Of a stretch of 64,000 nt of DNA, positions 34,393 to 46,416 are shown piece by piece. Source of the DNA: Magnaporthiopsis rhizophila (Eukaryota; Ascomycota; Sordariomycetes; Magnaporthales; Magnaporthaceae); the NCBI GenBank assembly GCA_003049465.1, contig PYSS01000004.1, forward strand, positions 128,722-192,721, given 5' to 3'. A program made the position numbers and the translations under genes. The notes below the pieces were generated by a model, which did no database searches, was not told the DNA's origin, and was given only the letters and a program-made list of their open reading frames with translations. How positions within the stretch are numbered: the first letter of the stretch is position 1; every line of letters starts with the position of its first letter.

Positions 34393-36673
34393 GTTTTCTC
34401 GTGTCGGCGCCCTCCTTTCCTCGGCCTCTCGATGCCGGCCGATGACCGGACTCGGCGGTCGCTGTGTGGATTCGGACGATGGCGGTGGAGCTTGGGGGCC
34501 GGATAAAGAGCCGAGGTGTCCCGGCGGCTCTTTAGCTTGCCGGTCTAGGCAAGTGGACCCTGCATGCAGGGAGCTTGGGGTTGTCGGAGATGCTCATAAG
34601 AGTGTTGCCGCCGCTCTGCCGCGAGCCGGCCAGCAGCCTCCTCGCCTCGCCTCCGCATCTCTAACCGCCAATCCTGAACCCCGCGGCACCCCGAGCTGAG
34701 GCTATTCATTACTCACGCCTCTTCATCATAGTGTTACGGTTCGACGGGCGTGGCTTGTCTCTCTCCGCTCAAGGTAACTCGAACTCAATAAACACGACGC
34801 CAGCGGGGGCCCAGCCAGGGTGCCTAGCTTTGGCAGAACCCACGGGGCACATCGGATCTATCAGACGGGGACGGACGGCCAATATTTCCCGAGACCCGGG
34901 GCGCTGCGTGCCTCTGGTATCCCCAGATTTTCCCCACAGGGTGCAGATCTGGGGCGTCCGGGGACGCGTGCCGACGTTTCTCTCCGTCGTATGATTCTCT
35001 TTCTTCTTGGAGTACAAATATGGACAAGGCCATGGCTATCCGGCTATTTGGGCGTCTCTGCATGTTCCCATTCCTATCTGTGTGAGTAGCGTGGGCGGCT
35101 AACGACACCTAGTAGGCTTGAGAAACCAAGGGGAACACTCCTCGGTCTCATGAACGCGATTCTCCCGCTTGATGCCGTGTTTGGAACAATGCCCGCTGCC
35201 TACTACCTCTTGCCGGCAGTTGCTATGTACGTTACGTGGCCTCGCGGGTCACGATAGGACTGGGGCCGGCCACCGCCTCGAGAAGGAGACGGGCGGCAAG
35301 CCATGGGCCAAGCTGGTTAGGGGTCGGGCGAACCAGCACTCGTGCTCTGTTGCATCTTATCCCGCAATAGCCGGGGATCGGGATCTTGCACCTCGCTCTG
35401 ATCCCGGGCTTCTAGAAACACTCTTGGAAGATGCCATGCCTCAAGACCAAGTGAGCACGAAAAGACGGAGGGGCGGGCGTGAATTCCGGGAGAAAAAACT
35501 GACTCTGTCCAGCATTGCCGCAAGCGGGCCACTACGTCCAGCCACTGGGTCCAGGTCCGCTGGCTCGGAAACGTGCCCCGCCTTTATTTCGATAACCCCT
35601 CATGACATCTCCGGTGACGACATTTCGAGAATCTTCGTCTAGCACAGTGTCTTGCCCTATCTCTGGTTACTCTGCACATTCTTGAACCACCTAGGTAGGC
35701 GTACAACTGGATTGTTTCAAGGAACAGCTCTAGGGGATAGGAGAAACACGAGGAACGGAAAGGGAGACATGAATAGACAGACCACAGGACATGTAGGTTG
35801 CGTGATGTGGATTCCAATCCGCCTTGTCGGGGCTGCCATGCCTGGTAGCAGGGCAAGGAATCGCCGGAGCATCTCATCCTGTCTCAGTTTAGACGTTTGG
35901 AACTTCGGGCGGGTTCGAAAACCCAACCCAGCGCAGGGATATGCACGATGCAGCGCGGGCGCCAACTCAATTATACACATCAGCATCACCAAGAAGTTCA
36001 CAGTCGGCCCTTTAATAATAATCACTAAGCCGCATCATCTCAGCAGACTTGTTCCTGCTGCCTGCCATCCTACATGGTACATGGCATACAACACGAACCA
36101 GTCGGGTTGTACCACGGCCCGTTATCGCCTACCCGTCCAACAGCGTCCGCCGCTGCGATAAGCAGAGGCGGGGGTAGAAAAAAAAAAGACAAACGACGTG
36201 CAGGTTTTCATCCCACCACGTTTTTTTGCCTTGCATGGCCGCGACCAAATCCACACTTGACGCCTCGAAAATCCCTCTTTTTCTGCTGTCCCCCGCTCTT
36301 CTTGCGCCTCCAGAGCACCCGGAAACGGCTTTGGAAGGTCCGTATTTTTGGATTCGCAGCTGCCTTGGCGCCCACGGATTTCCCCATACTTCAACCTCGT
36401 GCAGGAGTTAGGATTGAACCTTGAAAGCAACCTCAAGCTCCACAGGAATCGGCGGCCGACCCCTCCAACCCACCACCTCCTTTGTTATACTATACTTGGC
36501 CTCCTCCGCTAGACGTTCTCCTATCTTCCGGTCTACTCGGAAAAACATCTACCAGCCAGGACCGACGCGCTGTGGCTTGAAGCAAACACACGCGCAAACA
36601 ACCGCAACAGCCACAACAGCAACAGTCCGCTGAGTTGCCAGCGAACAGCCCAGATCCTCCTTCCTGCCACAAA
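34393..36673. other. Intergenic region before 6-phosphogluconolactonase
   Basis: About 2.3 kb without a supported gene. The left end is the FAH-gene promoter. The 250 bp before 36674 are C-rich, with ACAACAGC repeats just before the PGL start (36580-36635), typical of a fungal leader. CACCTAGGTAGG lies near 35689. Confidence 0.5.
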
Positions 36674-37453
36674 ATGGGCAAGCAGACCAACTTGTTCGCC
36701 TTCCCGACCGCCGAGGCGCTCGCGTCGGCGCTTCGGGCATACGTCATCCAGTGCCAGGATGCAGGCATAACACGGCACGACGTCTTCAAGGTGGCCGTCT
36801 CGGGCGGCTCGCTCCCCAAGTCGCTGGCGCAGGCGCTGCTGGACCCCAAGGGCGCCGGCCAGGTGCGGTGGGACAAGTGGGAGATCTTCTTCGCCGACGA
36901 GCGCGCCGTGCCGCTCGACCACGACGACTCCAACTACGGCCTCATCAAGAAAGAGCTGCTCGACCGCATCCCCGCCGGCCAGGCCCAGCCGACCGTTCAC
37001 GCCATCGACCCGGACCTGCTGGGCGACACCCAGGAGGTCGCCGACAGCTACGAGCAGGTCCTGGTGCGCAGCTTCGCCAGCCGCGACTCGGTCAAGCTGC
37101 CCATCTTCGACCTGCTCCTGCTCGGCTGCGGGCCCGACGGCCACACGTGCAGCCTCTTCCCCGGCCACGAGCTGTTGCGCGAGACGAGCGCCTGGGTCGC
37201 CCCGATCGAGGACAGCCCCAAGCCGCCCCCGAGGCGCATCACCCTGACCCTGCCCGTCGTCACCCACAGCGTCCGCGTCGCCTTCGTCGCCACCGGCGCC
37301 GGCAAGAGGGACGTCATGAAGCAGATCTTTGACGGCGACGGCGGCCTGCCCTGCGCCCTCGTCAACCAGGGCGCCGGCGACCGCTGCTCGTGGTTCGTCG
37401 ACAACTCGGCCGTCGAGGGCGTGTCGTTTCCCAAGAGGAACTTTAACCTGTGA
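36674..37453 (+). CDS. 6-phosphogluconolactonase
   Basis: A single exon of 259 aa. It hydrolyses 6-phosphoglucono-1,5-lactone to 6-phosphogluconate, step two of the oxidative pentose phosphate pathway, in the cytosol. Conserved parts are VAVSGGSLPK (41-50), WEIFFADERAVPLDHDDSN (69-87), LLLGCGPDGHTCSLFPGH (148-165; the His is the expected catalytic residue) and RITLTLPVVTHS. The length is normal for the fungal Sol/PGL type. The ATG at 36674 (CACAAAATGG) begins the homologous part; an in-frame frame extends to 36635 but looks like leader. A possible poly(A) signal AATAAA lies at 37502. Confidence 0.95.
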   Translation: MGKQTNLFAFPTAEALASALRAYVIQCQDAGITRHDVFKVAVSGGSLPKSLAQALLDPKGAGQVRWDKWEIFFADERAVPLDHDDSNYGLIKKELLDRIPAGQAQPTVHAIDPDLLGDTQEVADSYEQVLVRSFASRDSVKLPIFDLLLLGCGPDGHTCSLFPGHELLRETSAWVAPIEDSPKPPPRRITLTLPVVTHSVRVAFVATGAGKRDVMKQIFDGDGGLPCALVNQGAGDRCSWFVDNSAVEGVSFPKRNFNL

Positions 37454-38345
37454 TTTCCGAGGACTTGTGAGGTCGAATGCAATCAAAGAAAACAAAAAAA
37501 TAATAAACAAGATTCCAGAAAATCACGATGACGACAGGAGGCTCGGGCGCATGTTTAATCTCTCTCTGCCTCTCCTAGTGGGTAAGCCGCTGAAGAAAAG
37601 GGCGTTGGGGGTTCGCTCGACCGGGACCAACCTAGCAAAATCTCAACAAAAGGCGAAAAACAAGGAAGAAACAACACAAAAGGAAGTCGAGGAGAAAGCG
37701 GGTTGCTCGCGATGGATGGCGCTAGCAAGGGAGCGCCAACTCGAAGGCTTCTCGGCAAGCCCAAGCCGCTCGCGCTACCTACCCAGAGATATAATCAATC
37801 GGATCTGCTTCCGCGGCCGGGACCAAAGAGATCTCAGCGTCTCCTTTGTCTTCTTTTTTCAGCCTTGTAGGGTCATGTTTCTTCATGTTTGGTTCTGGTA
37901 CATCCATATTTGGTCCATTTCCTCGCCACGATGTTATGCTCTTGCTTTTTCCCTTCTAGTTTATCCTTCCTACTCCCCGCAATATCCTCCTACCAACTTC
38001 TTGTTTTGTCTCCAGAGAGAAAGAGAAAGCGGTGGATGCTCAAGCATTCTCGCGTTCGCTTGCAAACGGAGCAAGCTTAGCTTAGATATCCCAGTTCATG
38101 TACGTTACACCTGCTTTCCACTCAATTATTGACTCTTTTTGGAAGGGCTGTCCCCCTTTTCGCGTCCCACACATCGTCTCCAGAAAGGCGCCTTTACTCG
38201 TGGACCCTTCTCCACATCAGTATTTCTTCACCCACCTATCTAGAAAGACGGTTATTGGATCATTATTATCGGAGTAGTATGCCTTGTTCGGTCGCGCAAG
38301 ACTCGTAAAGATCGCAACAGAATTATGAAACGCTCCAGGATTCGG
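37454..38345. other. Convergent spacer (PGL / MFS transporter)
   Basis: This 0.9-kb stretch should contain both 3' UTRs. AATAAA occurs at 37502-37507, about 50 nt after the PGL stop. T- and C-rich parts at 37840-38000 produce low-complexity frames only. Confidence 0.5.
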
Positions 38346-40517
38346 CTACTTGGAAACCCTCTTCTCGCGAATGTAAAAGGCAGCAATAAAGGCGAGCCCG
38401 AGCGGGACGGCGTTCCCGCCAAACACGGCCGAGACGGCGATCCGGTAGCACTCGCGGACCACGCGGGCGAGCTCGGGCTTGAGCTCCTTGATAAAGTCAA
38501 GGCTCTCCCGGACGCGCTCCTCGATCTCCGAGGCCCCGTCGGCGTCGCCCAGCCTCGCGGCCAGCTCCATGCGGAGGACCTGCTGCAGGAGAGCCGACAT
38601 GAGGCTCACGCCGATGGCGGAGCCGAGGGAGCGGAAGAGATACGAGCAGGCGATGACCACGGCCGTGTCCTCGCGGGCCGCGTTGGATATGAGTGCGACC
38701 AGGGTCGCGGTTAGTGCTGCGGTTTACAGAGGGATGTGTTAGCCAACAAACCCGCCTTTCCGCAACAGTTTGTTTGGGGGTACGGAGGAAGAAAAGGGGA
38801 ATCTTTCTCAACATACCGGCACCTATGCCGAACGACATCAGCGCCAAGCCGACGGTCGTGCCGGTCTTGGAATCCGTCAGCAGGCCCGAGAAGAGAACCA
38901 GGGGCACGCAGCTGGACAGCATCATGCCGTGCGACGCCACCGTCAGCCAGTAGTAATGTCCCGTCCGCTTGATGACGAACCCGGCACTGAGAGAGCCGCA
39001 CACGCCCGCGATGGAGCCCGGGATGAACATGATGCCGGCCTGGACCGCATTCATGTTATAGTAACCTTGGTATAATAGCGGCAGGAAGAACCACTATTTT
39101 CAGGCCGGGCGTGTTTGGAAGGGTGAATGAATGGTCGGTCATTGTCAGAATTAACCCTCCAGAACTGAGTAGGGAGCCAAGCAAGCAAAAGAGAAAAACA
39201 TACCACAGCCATCTGACCCCCAGTCCCGAAGAAGTTGCAGGCGTAGCACGCAAAAAGAGACCGATCAAAGATGATGTGGCCGGGGGCGAAAGGATGCGAG
39301 GCAAATCTGATCTCGACCAAGATGAACGCGGCAAAGAGGACGAGGCTGACGGCGAGGGAGACCACGGTGGAGGTCTCGCCCCAGCCCTGGTTGGGACCGC
39401 TGTCGAGCGCCAGCAGTAAGCAAAAGACGGCGGCGATGAGGCAGGCGGCGCCCAGGAAGTCGACCTTGGCGAGCTTCTCCCCCCAGTGCGAATGGTCGAC
39501 CCTCGGGAGCTTGAGGACGACGTAGACGGCAACAAAGGCGACGAGGCACAGGGGAGCTTGCCCAATGAAGGACCTGATGCATTTAGGCTGCTATTAACAC
39601 CAATCATGTGTGAGGTCAACTGCTGACCGGGCCGAAGCGTATGAGGCTGAGAAAAAGACTCACCACCTCCAGCCGACGGAATCTGCAAGCAGCCCACCCA
39701 GTGGCGCACCGGTCGAGGTTCCAAGTGCAAATATGATGTTGATGTAGCCCTGCCAGAGGCCCCGCTCCCGGAGGGGAACGAGGTCGGTGAGCAGGATGCT
39801 GACGACGCTGTTCATGCCGCCGCCTCCGATGCCTCCGATGGCCCTGGCAATGATCATTTCTGTTTTGTGTGAGCTGGATTGCAGGCAGGCCAGGCAGCGT
39901 TTATGGGGGGCCGGGAGAGCCACGAGGAACAGATGCTTACGGTTCATGTCCTGGGCCAGGCCGCAGCCCAGGCAACCCAGGCCAAAGACGAGGTACGAAA
40001 ACAAGAGACACTCCTTGCGGCCGAATATGTCGGACAGCTTGCCGTACAGCGGCTGGAAGCTGGTGAGCGTCAGGAAGTAGGCGGTGGCTATCCAGCTGGT
40101 GCTGTTGAGGGCGTTGAGGTCGCTGCCTATCCTGGCGTAGGTGGCGACGGCCAGGAGCTGGTCGAGGGCGCACAGGTAGACGCCGATGCCGATGGCGGGG
40201 ACCAGGACCTTCATGTTGAGGCCGTAGATGGCCGCCTGCGACTCGGCACCGTCGGCACTGTCAGCGCCGGGGCCGGCTCCACCTCCACCTCCACCGCCTC
40301 CGATGCCGGGGCCCGGGAGGCCCGGGTCCTCGGCGGTGCTAACCACCCGCTCCAGAGCGCCGCCATCGCCCAGCGGATCCTCCGGATCCGAGCCGGCCTC
40401 TAGGTCTTGGCCCGTGCCGCTGGTCGAGACGGCGCCGTGATGGGAGGGGTGGCCACCGGCGAGGAGCGGGCTTCGTTCAGTGGCATCGGCTGTGCCAACC
40501 ACGACTTCGCCCGGCAT
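38346..40517 (-). CDS. MFS transporter, vacuolar basic amino acid/drug type (VBA/Fnx1-like)
   Basis: Five exons on the minus strand (39941-40517, 39664-39859, 39204-39573, 38817-39093, 38346-38716) give 596 aa. All introns are GT-AG with consistent phases. The cytosolic N-terminus of about 100 residues is Gly/Asp-rich and has an acidic dileucine motif ERSPLL, a known vacuolar sorting signal. The membrane part starts near MKVLVPAIGIGVYLCALDQ and includes the MFS motif A (GKLSDIFGRKE), ARAIGGIGGGGMNSV and GTSTGAPLGGLLAD, as in 14-helix DHA2-type proton antiporters. The loop after LACRUDE-like helices is not acidic enough to assign a substrate. Sequence order best fits the VBA/Fnx1 branch, which moves basic amino acids into the vacuole. 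A plasma-membrane drug exporter is the alternative. Confidence 0.88.
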
Positions 40518-42570
40518 CTTGGCGGCGTGGGCGGGCTTTGCTTCGTGATAAACAAAGCCAAAGCGAATTCAAGGAACGGGAAGACGTGACAAGAAGCAAC
40601 AATGCAATGCAAACAGCAAATCAAGACATTCACGTCACATCTGCATCGTTTGCTCTCACAATATGACAATATGGACGCGCTTCTCTGCCGGGCCGGGCAC
40701 AGGCGGTGGCTGGGGATTGGAGGAATGAGGTCATGACCAGCAGGAACAGTGGATCCAATTGACGGGCAGTCTCCCGGTGTGGCTTGCTCCAATTCCCGGT
40801 CGGCGCCTTATGAGGCGCCCAAAGAGGGTGATTGCCTGAAACAAAATATATATGCAATCTTTTGGAGTCCCGGCAGCTATCGTCGGTCGGGACCGAGCAG
40901 ATCTTTGCTCATCTAGGACTCCTGAGAGTTGATTTTTGGTTTGCATCTTGACCTAGGCCATTGAGATGAATAGAATACGAGGATTTGCGGCCACGACGAT
41001 GTAGAGGCAACCTAAGGAAGGCAGTCAGGACGAACGAACGCCGAAAGCTAAACCTTTTGCACGGCACACGAGGGAGTAGAAATCGCGTCCTTTCTTTGGC
41101 TCACTTCCGAGCCGCCAAGATGGATACGGTAATCGGCCAAAACGGCGCAAATTAGAAAGCCATGCGGCTTTGATGAAATGAGAAGGTCAGGTCGGACGGG
41201 TGGACGCCGAGATGCCATGCGATGAACTGGATACGAGGTTAAGCTTGGGGACCGTGACACAGTGGCTTTGCTCGTGGACTGGCGCGGTCGGTCGGCTGCC
41301 ATTCCAGAACGAGGCCGCTATCAGATCAGGATCAGGCCTCGGCCACCTCGCTGCTGGTTGGGAGGCCTGTTCCTGATGCTACCGGACGGGACCCTGCGCA
41401 GATCAGAGTGCTGCGACCACTCAAGCGGGCCTCAATCATGCATTGCCCGAGCACTTGCCGAGCCCCGGGAAGGCACAGGTACAGGAAGGGGGTGTGGTGT
41501 CGATTGAGGATGCAACGGTCAAAAAAAGAACAGCGAGCTGGGAGTCGACAGAGAGATGTTCTTTTTTTTCTTCTCTGGTTGCTTTTGGCCGCCGGTCGTC
41601 GGACCTTTTACGCGTCCACCACCGGGCTGAGCTGTGTGTCTTAACTTTGCATTCTCATTCCCCCGATTTAAGACAGGCGCACGGCAGGAGAGACCTGGGA
41701 CCAGAAATGCCCGCCCGACGGATTAGGCTTAGCACGCCCTCGCGGTCGCGACGCGGCCTCCAGCTCAGGTGGCTCTTTCCCTCTTCTCGGCTCGCCCATC
41801 ATTGGACGGCCTGGCCGGTTTCACCATTCCAGGGGGGGGGCGTGGGCTGGATGGAGCCCGGGGGCGCCACTAATGGGCCCCCGATCAGGCCGCCGTCACT
41901 GCATGCACCCGGCAGCCAGCCCTTGATGCTGCCACTACCTCGGCGGAATCAAATGGATGGAGCCCTCCACTCCCTTCCAGCTCGCTGGCGCAGCCGATCT
42001 TGCCATCACCTCCTCCCCACACACACCTCACACTCTCCACTGCCGCTTCGCCCCAGCTTTTTCCCTGATTGCCGTTGAACCTGCATCGCCCGAGATTGCA
42101 GCCTGCCATTATCAAATAACACACAATTTCTCCCGGCTGCATCCCTCGACCGCAAGTATATCGACGACACGCCGAGACCGCGTTCTGCCCAGCAGGAGTC
42201 CGCGCCGTTGGAGATTGCCCAGGGCCGTCTCCTGATTTTTATTTCTTTGTTGTTCCAAGTTTATGTGACCTCTATCCACACCTCTCGTTTGGTTGGTCCC
42301 CTCAGAACCAACCCCAGTTTTGCCGCATCCAGGTAAAAAAAAAAAAAACAACCATCCCATCGTTCCAGGAGGGTGGCCCCTTGCCTGACGCACCCGACGC
42401 CGCTGCCACGCAACCTTGCATAGGTAGGGCCGGGAAGTGCAACAGCAGCCGCTCCGCTGGGGTAAAAGAAGCAAAACAGCCAGAAATACACACAGCACCG
42501 TTGGCAGGTACCGTACCGTGCGCAGGCAGGCAGGCACGAGTCCGGCTCGACTCGACTCGGTACCGCCGCC
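40518..42570. other. Divergent promoter region (MFS transporter / Cys-His protein)
   Basis: A 2-kb region with no supported gene. ATATATATG near 40848 lies upstream of the transporter on its coding side. The right half becomes C-rich towards the ATG at 42571, with an A run near 42336-42348. A G9 run occurs at 41833-41841. Confidence 0.45.
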
Positions 42571-44627
42571 ATGGACCCGCTCCAACCCCCGAGGAAGGGC
42601 AGGTCGCGCTTCTCCAAGGCCCTTCCCGCGCCGCCGCCGCTCGAGGCCTTCAGCGGCAGCTTCGAAGACCTGGAGCACATGTTCCGCCCGCGCACCGCCG
42701 CCTCGACCAGTCTGGCAAACGCTGTGCCGACTCCTCCGCCCAAGGCCAGCCAACCATCGCCTCCTCCTCCGCCCCTTGACTCGCCGCTGCAGCGGCAGCT
42801 TCTTGTGTCCCCTAAAACGCCGCGCCCCTCGCAGCCCATGGTTATACCCCGGCGCCCCGTCGCCCTGCCGAGCTCCCCGGCATCCCTTCTTTCCAAGACC
42901 CCCAGGGCCTCCTCCCCCAGGGCCTCCCCGAAACCACCCACAACCACGGTGCCTCCAGCAGCCGACCCAGCACGGACTATAGTGGGGAAGTTGTCGTCAC
43001 CGTCCTTGTCAGCGCCGCCAGCCGCACCTCTTGATGATCACCCTCCCTCTCCTGCAAACTCCATCCTCAGCATTTTGTCTGCATACTCGAGCTCGTCGTT
43101 GGGGTCTGCTGCGCAAAGATCGTCCGAAGCAACCGTCAGCACAAAAGGCTCCTCTTCATTCGTACCCCAATCACCATCGTCGTCCACAGACGCGAAGGAG
43201 GTCGTCGTCTCCCCATTCATACTTCCGCCCCTCGACTTTGGCGAGCCGTCCAGCTCAGAGAGCATGGCTAGCTTCGACCAGCCGCCCACACCGCCTATGA
43301 AGGACACCGGGCGTACGCTGCCGTCGCTGTCTTCCAAGGATAAGGACGTGGCCCGCTTGGGCTGGTCTTCCAGCCCCTCATCACAGCAGCACACTTCCAC
43401 TGCCACGCAGCCACGGACGCAGGACGAACTAGAGCTCTGGAAAAGAAGATCGGTCAAGACGGACAAGCACATTGAGGTGTCGGAACTCAGGCTGAGAAGC
43501 AGCCACGGCTCGACTGCAGCCTCCGAAGTGCCCGCGCCACCACCCAAGGAGGAAAAGCCGGAACCACCGAGTAAATCACAGTTCCTGCAGACGGGCTCGA
43601 GTTCGCTGACCGCCGCCCAGCAGCTCTCCCCGGGACCCTTGTCCGCCGACCCCAACTCTAAACGGCTGCCGCCAAGGAGCCCGGGTGGTGGCCTGCCAGG
43701 CAGGAACATTCGCCCGAATCCCACTGCTGAAACCTTGACCCGAAACGAAGACATCACCATGGGTTCCGCCCTATCAAAAGCTGAGGCGAAACTGAAGCAT
43801 CGCCGTCCGGTTGATGGGGAACAGCCAGCCGTCAACGGTAGCGCCGACGTGGCAAGGCCAAGATCAGACGACGACGTCACAGGTCGCTGGCAACAGTCGC
43901 AGTCGCCGTCCAGTCTGCCAGCGGCCAAGTCTCCGGTTGCCGTCCAGTACCCATCAACCATACGCCGTCTTCCCACCCCGGACTATGAACAGCACGACAT
44001 TAGGAGTCCTGGCATCGAGCAGGTCGCGTCGCCCGCATCGCCTGTGTCTCCATCATCGTCTCCGGACCTGGTTCCCCACCAACCCGTACCCAGGAAACCG
44101 CTCCCATCCGCTGTCGTCCCGACCGAGGCCGCGGTCGTACAGCGGAAAGGCGTTCCGGAGCCTATCAGCAGCGCCCCGCCGGCGTCAAGCGACGGCGGGC
44201 CCGGCACGATGGGCGGCACATTCTCGTCCTTTTGCAAGTCGCCCGACGCCCGGCTCAAGCCCAAGCCGTCGAATGCCACGCTCGCTGAGCGGGCTGTGCC
44301 GTCGGTGTCGGCGTCGGCTTCGGCGGCGGCTCCTCCAGCGGCTCCCACTGGCCTGGGCCTCAGCCAGCCCCTGCAGCCACACTACAGGAGCCTGCTGTCG
44401 CCATCGGTCGACGTCACTCCCACCAACGGCGGTCAGGCCCAGTTCCCAACCAGGACGTCGTCCCGAGGTGCCGAGATGCCGACGTCCCCGTCGCGCGGCG
44501 CCGCTGAACAGTCCGCCGTTTCCCTGGACACCGAATCCGTTTCCGAGTCTATCGTCGAGGCCTACTATTCCGCACCCAACAGCCCAGCCACCGCAAAAGC
44601 CCAGCCTGTGCCTGTGGCATCTCAACC

Positions 44628-44706
<79 letters not shown>

Positions 44707-45234
44707 CAACAACAGCAGTACCAGCAGCCGCAACAGCAGTACCAGCAGTCACTGCCCGACTTTCGGTCCTCGGACGGCACGAGCTTCAAGGAGCTGGTGC
44801 AGACGGACGACTTCGACCCGGCGGCGGCGCGGTTCCCCTCCATGGCGACCGCCATGGGCCCGGCCCCGGCCGCGGGCACCGTGTTCCAGATGCGCGGGCT
44901 CAAGCCGTCGCACTGGGGCTGCGTTCACAAGCACCGCTTCATGGCCCCGACGCCAAACAGCAACTACCCGCTCGCGTGCCAGACGTGCGCCCGCGAGGAT
45001 GCCGAGGACCGCTTCCGCTGCCGCTTCTGCTGGCTCCGCATCTGCGTGCCCTGCAAGGAAGTCCTGTTCCAGAACAAGGGCGACCTCGGCGCCCTCGTCG
45101 CTCGTATCAAGGAAGCCGGCGGCCAGCCTGTGCCGTCCACCATGTCCGTCCAGAAGAACGGCGGTGCCGTTCCCAACGGAATGCCGGGCTCGCCCGTCGT
45201 CATTGCCCCGATGTCCCCTCAAGCGGTGTACTGA
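42571..45234 (+). CDS. Disordered protein with C-terminal Cys/His zinc-binding-like domain
   Basis: A single exon of 887 aa. Residues 1-770 are Pro/Ser/Thr-rich with many SP and PPxP motifs, and are probably disordered. They include a P11 to Q13 run encoded by (CCG)11 and (CAG)13. Residues about 783-832 differ sharply: GCVHKHRFMAP, ACQTCAREDAEDRFRCRFCW and RICVPCKEVL contain seven Cys (784, 803, 806, 817, 820, 825, 828) and two His (786, 788). The spacing (C-x-H-x-H...C-x2-C-x10-C-x2-C-x4-C-x2-C) suggests two zinc sites. I do not recognise a named family. The pattern of a long variable N-part and a compact Cys-rich end suggests a fungal-specific scaffold or regulator, but this is inference. 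The ATG context (CCGCCATGG) is strong. Confidence 0.85.
44632..44703 (+). repeat. Adjacent in-frame (CCG)11 and (CAG)13 repeats
   Basis: Pure trinucleotide runs inside the 887-aa gene, encoding poly-Pro directly followed by poly-Gln, then a mixed Gln/His/Tyr stretch to about 44755. Such runs can change length in frame. Confidence 0.95.
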
Positions 45235-46416
45235 GGGCTGGCGTCTTCCTTTGGTTTGTCTCCCGTTGTGTAAAATGCCGTCTTTCGACTTGCATCATCC
45301 TGTTCTCCCGAGAGCCTTGGAGCTTTCGTGTTTTTATTACCGTACAATATGTTTGTCTGTCTTTTTGTTTTTGTCATCAAACGAATGGGGTGGGTTTCGG
45401 GCTGGCAATGTGACGCCACGGGCGGCGTGGAAACATCAAGCCTCGAAGAGGGAAAAGGCGCACGCGCGCATTGATACCTAGGTAACCTGAGTGGTGGGAA
45501 GGTGAGGCGGGGGACAGGGATTTTGGGAGCTTTCCGAGAAAAACAACGCCAAACAATGGCTATGGTTTTAGTTGCTTCGGTTCTATATTCTGGAAAGGCT
45601 TGGATGATCATGGTTTGGGTCTTTTCTATGCATCGTTTCTTCGTTGCTCTCTCCCACCTTTTTTTTTTTTTTTCTTTTTTTTTTTTTTTTTACACCTGGT
45701 GTCTTGTGTGGATTGGATTGGAATAAGCATATCGCGACTGGCATATCCAACGAGGTCGAAGGAGTCACCACCCAAGTCAGGAAATCATTTTATTTTTCAC
45801 CTCGTCATGTCGCCGACTCATCCGGGGCCTTCCTCAAAGTTGGTCGTGACGTCCCTCTCTAAGCTGTCAAGTGGAAGTTTTAGTACGGTAAAAGCCCGGC
45901 GTCAAACGTGTTCCACCTCGATGCTACCTTAACTTTGTCTCGCGGGGTGCGGTGCCCTCCGCACTCGGAGGCGCCCCTCGGCCCGCCCACGTGGACGCAC
46001 GCACGCTCTAGGTGGCAGCTAGGTGCGGCTCCTGGAGAACCCAGAACCCTGAGGCGAGCTTTATGGCTCAATCTCCTTGACTTGCCCGACCGGTCGAAAT
46101 GAATGACACGGTACCCGACATGTATTGCACCATCGTTGTTTGCTGACGCTCTCTAGTCCCCCACCGACGTGATTCGATAACTCAGTGCAAAAGTCCATTT
46201 GTAAGCCGGCTGGCCACTCGTACCTTTTTTTCTTCTTCTATAAGCCAGGTTACGGCAAAAACGATCCCACCAGTTTTTTGCACCACCTCCCACCCCTGTC
46301 TGAATCACACCAAGCCGAGCAGAGCAGAACTCCGCCTACCTAGGTTGAGTACCTACACATCTGGGGCTGTACACAGACACACAACTCCATCGAAAATCGT
46401 TTTTTTTTTCTTGGCC
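45235..46416. other. Intergenic region before the ChaC-type gene
   Basis: About 1.2 kb with the 3' UTR of the 887-aa gene and the promoter of the next. T runs occur at 45659-45673 and 45675-45691. CCTACCTAGGTTGAGTACC near 46334 is another TACCTAGG-type word. No gene is seen. Confidence 0.5.

Noticed and set aside
36405..36425. GGTTCAATCCT on the minus strand as a tRNA B-box
   Set aside because: Surrounding sequence does not form T-arm or acceptor stems.
36533..37510. Minus-strand open frame of 325 codons
   Set aside because: Antisense mirror of 6-phosphogluconolactonase; Val/Gly/Ala/Asp-rich with no family features.
43811..45481. Plus-strand frame of 556 codons
   Set aside because: Alternative frame within the 887-aa gene; Arg/Ser-rich shadow without domain.
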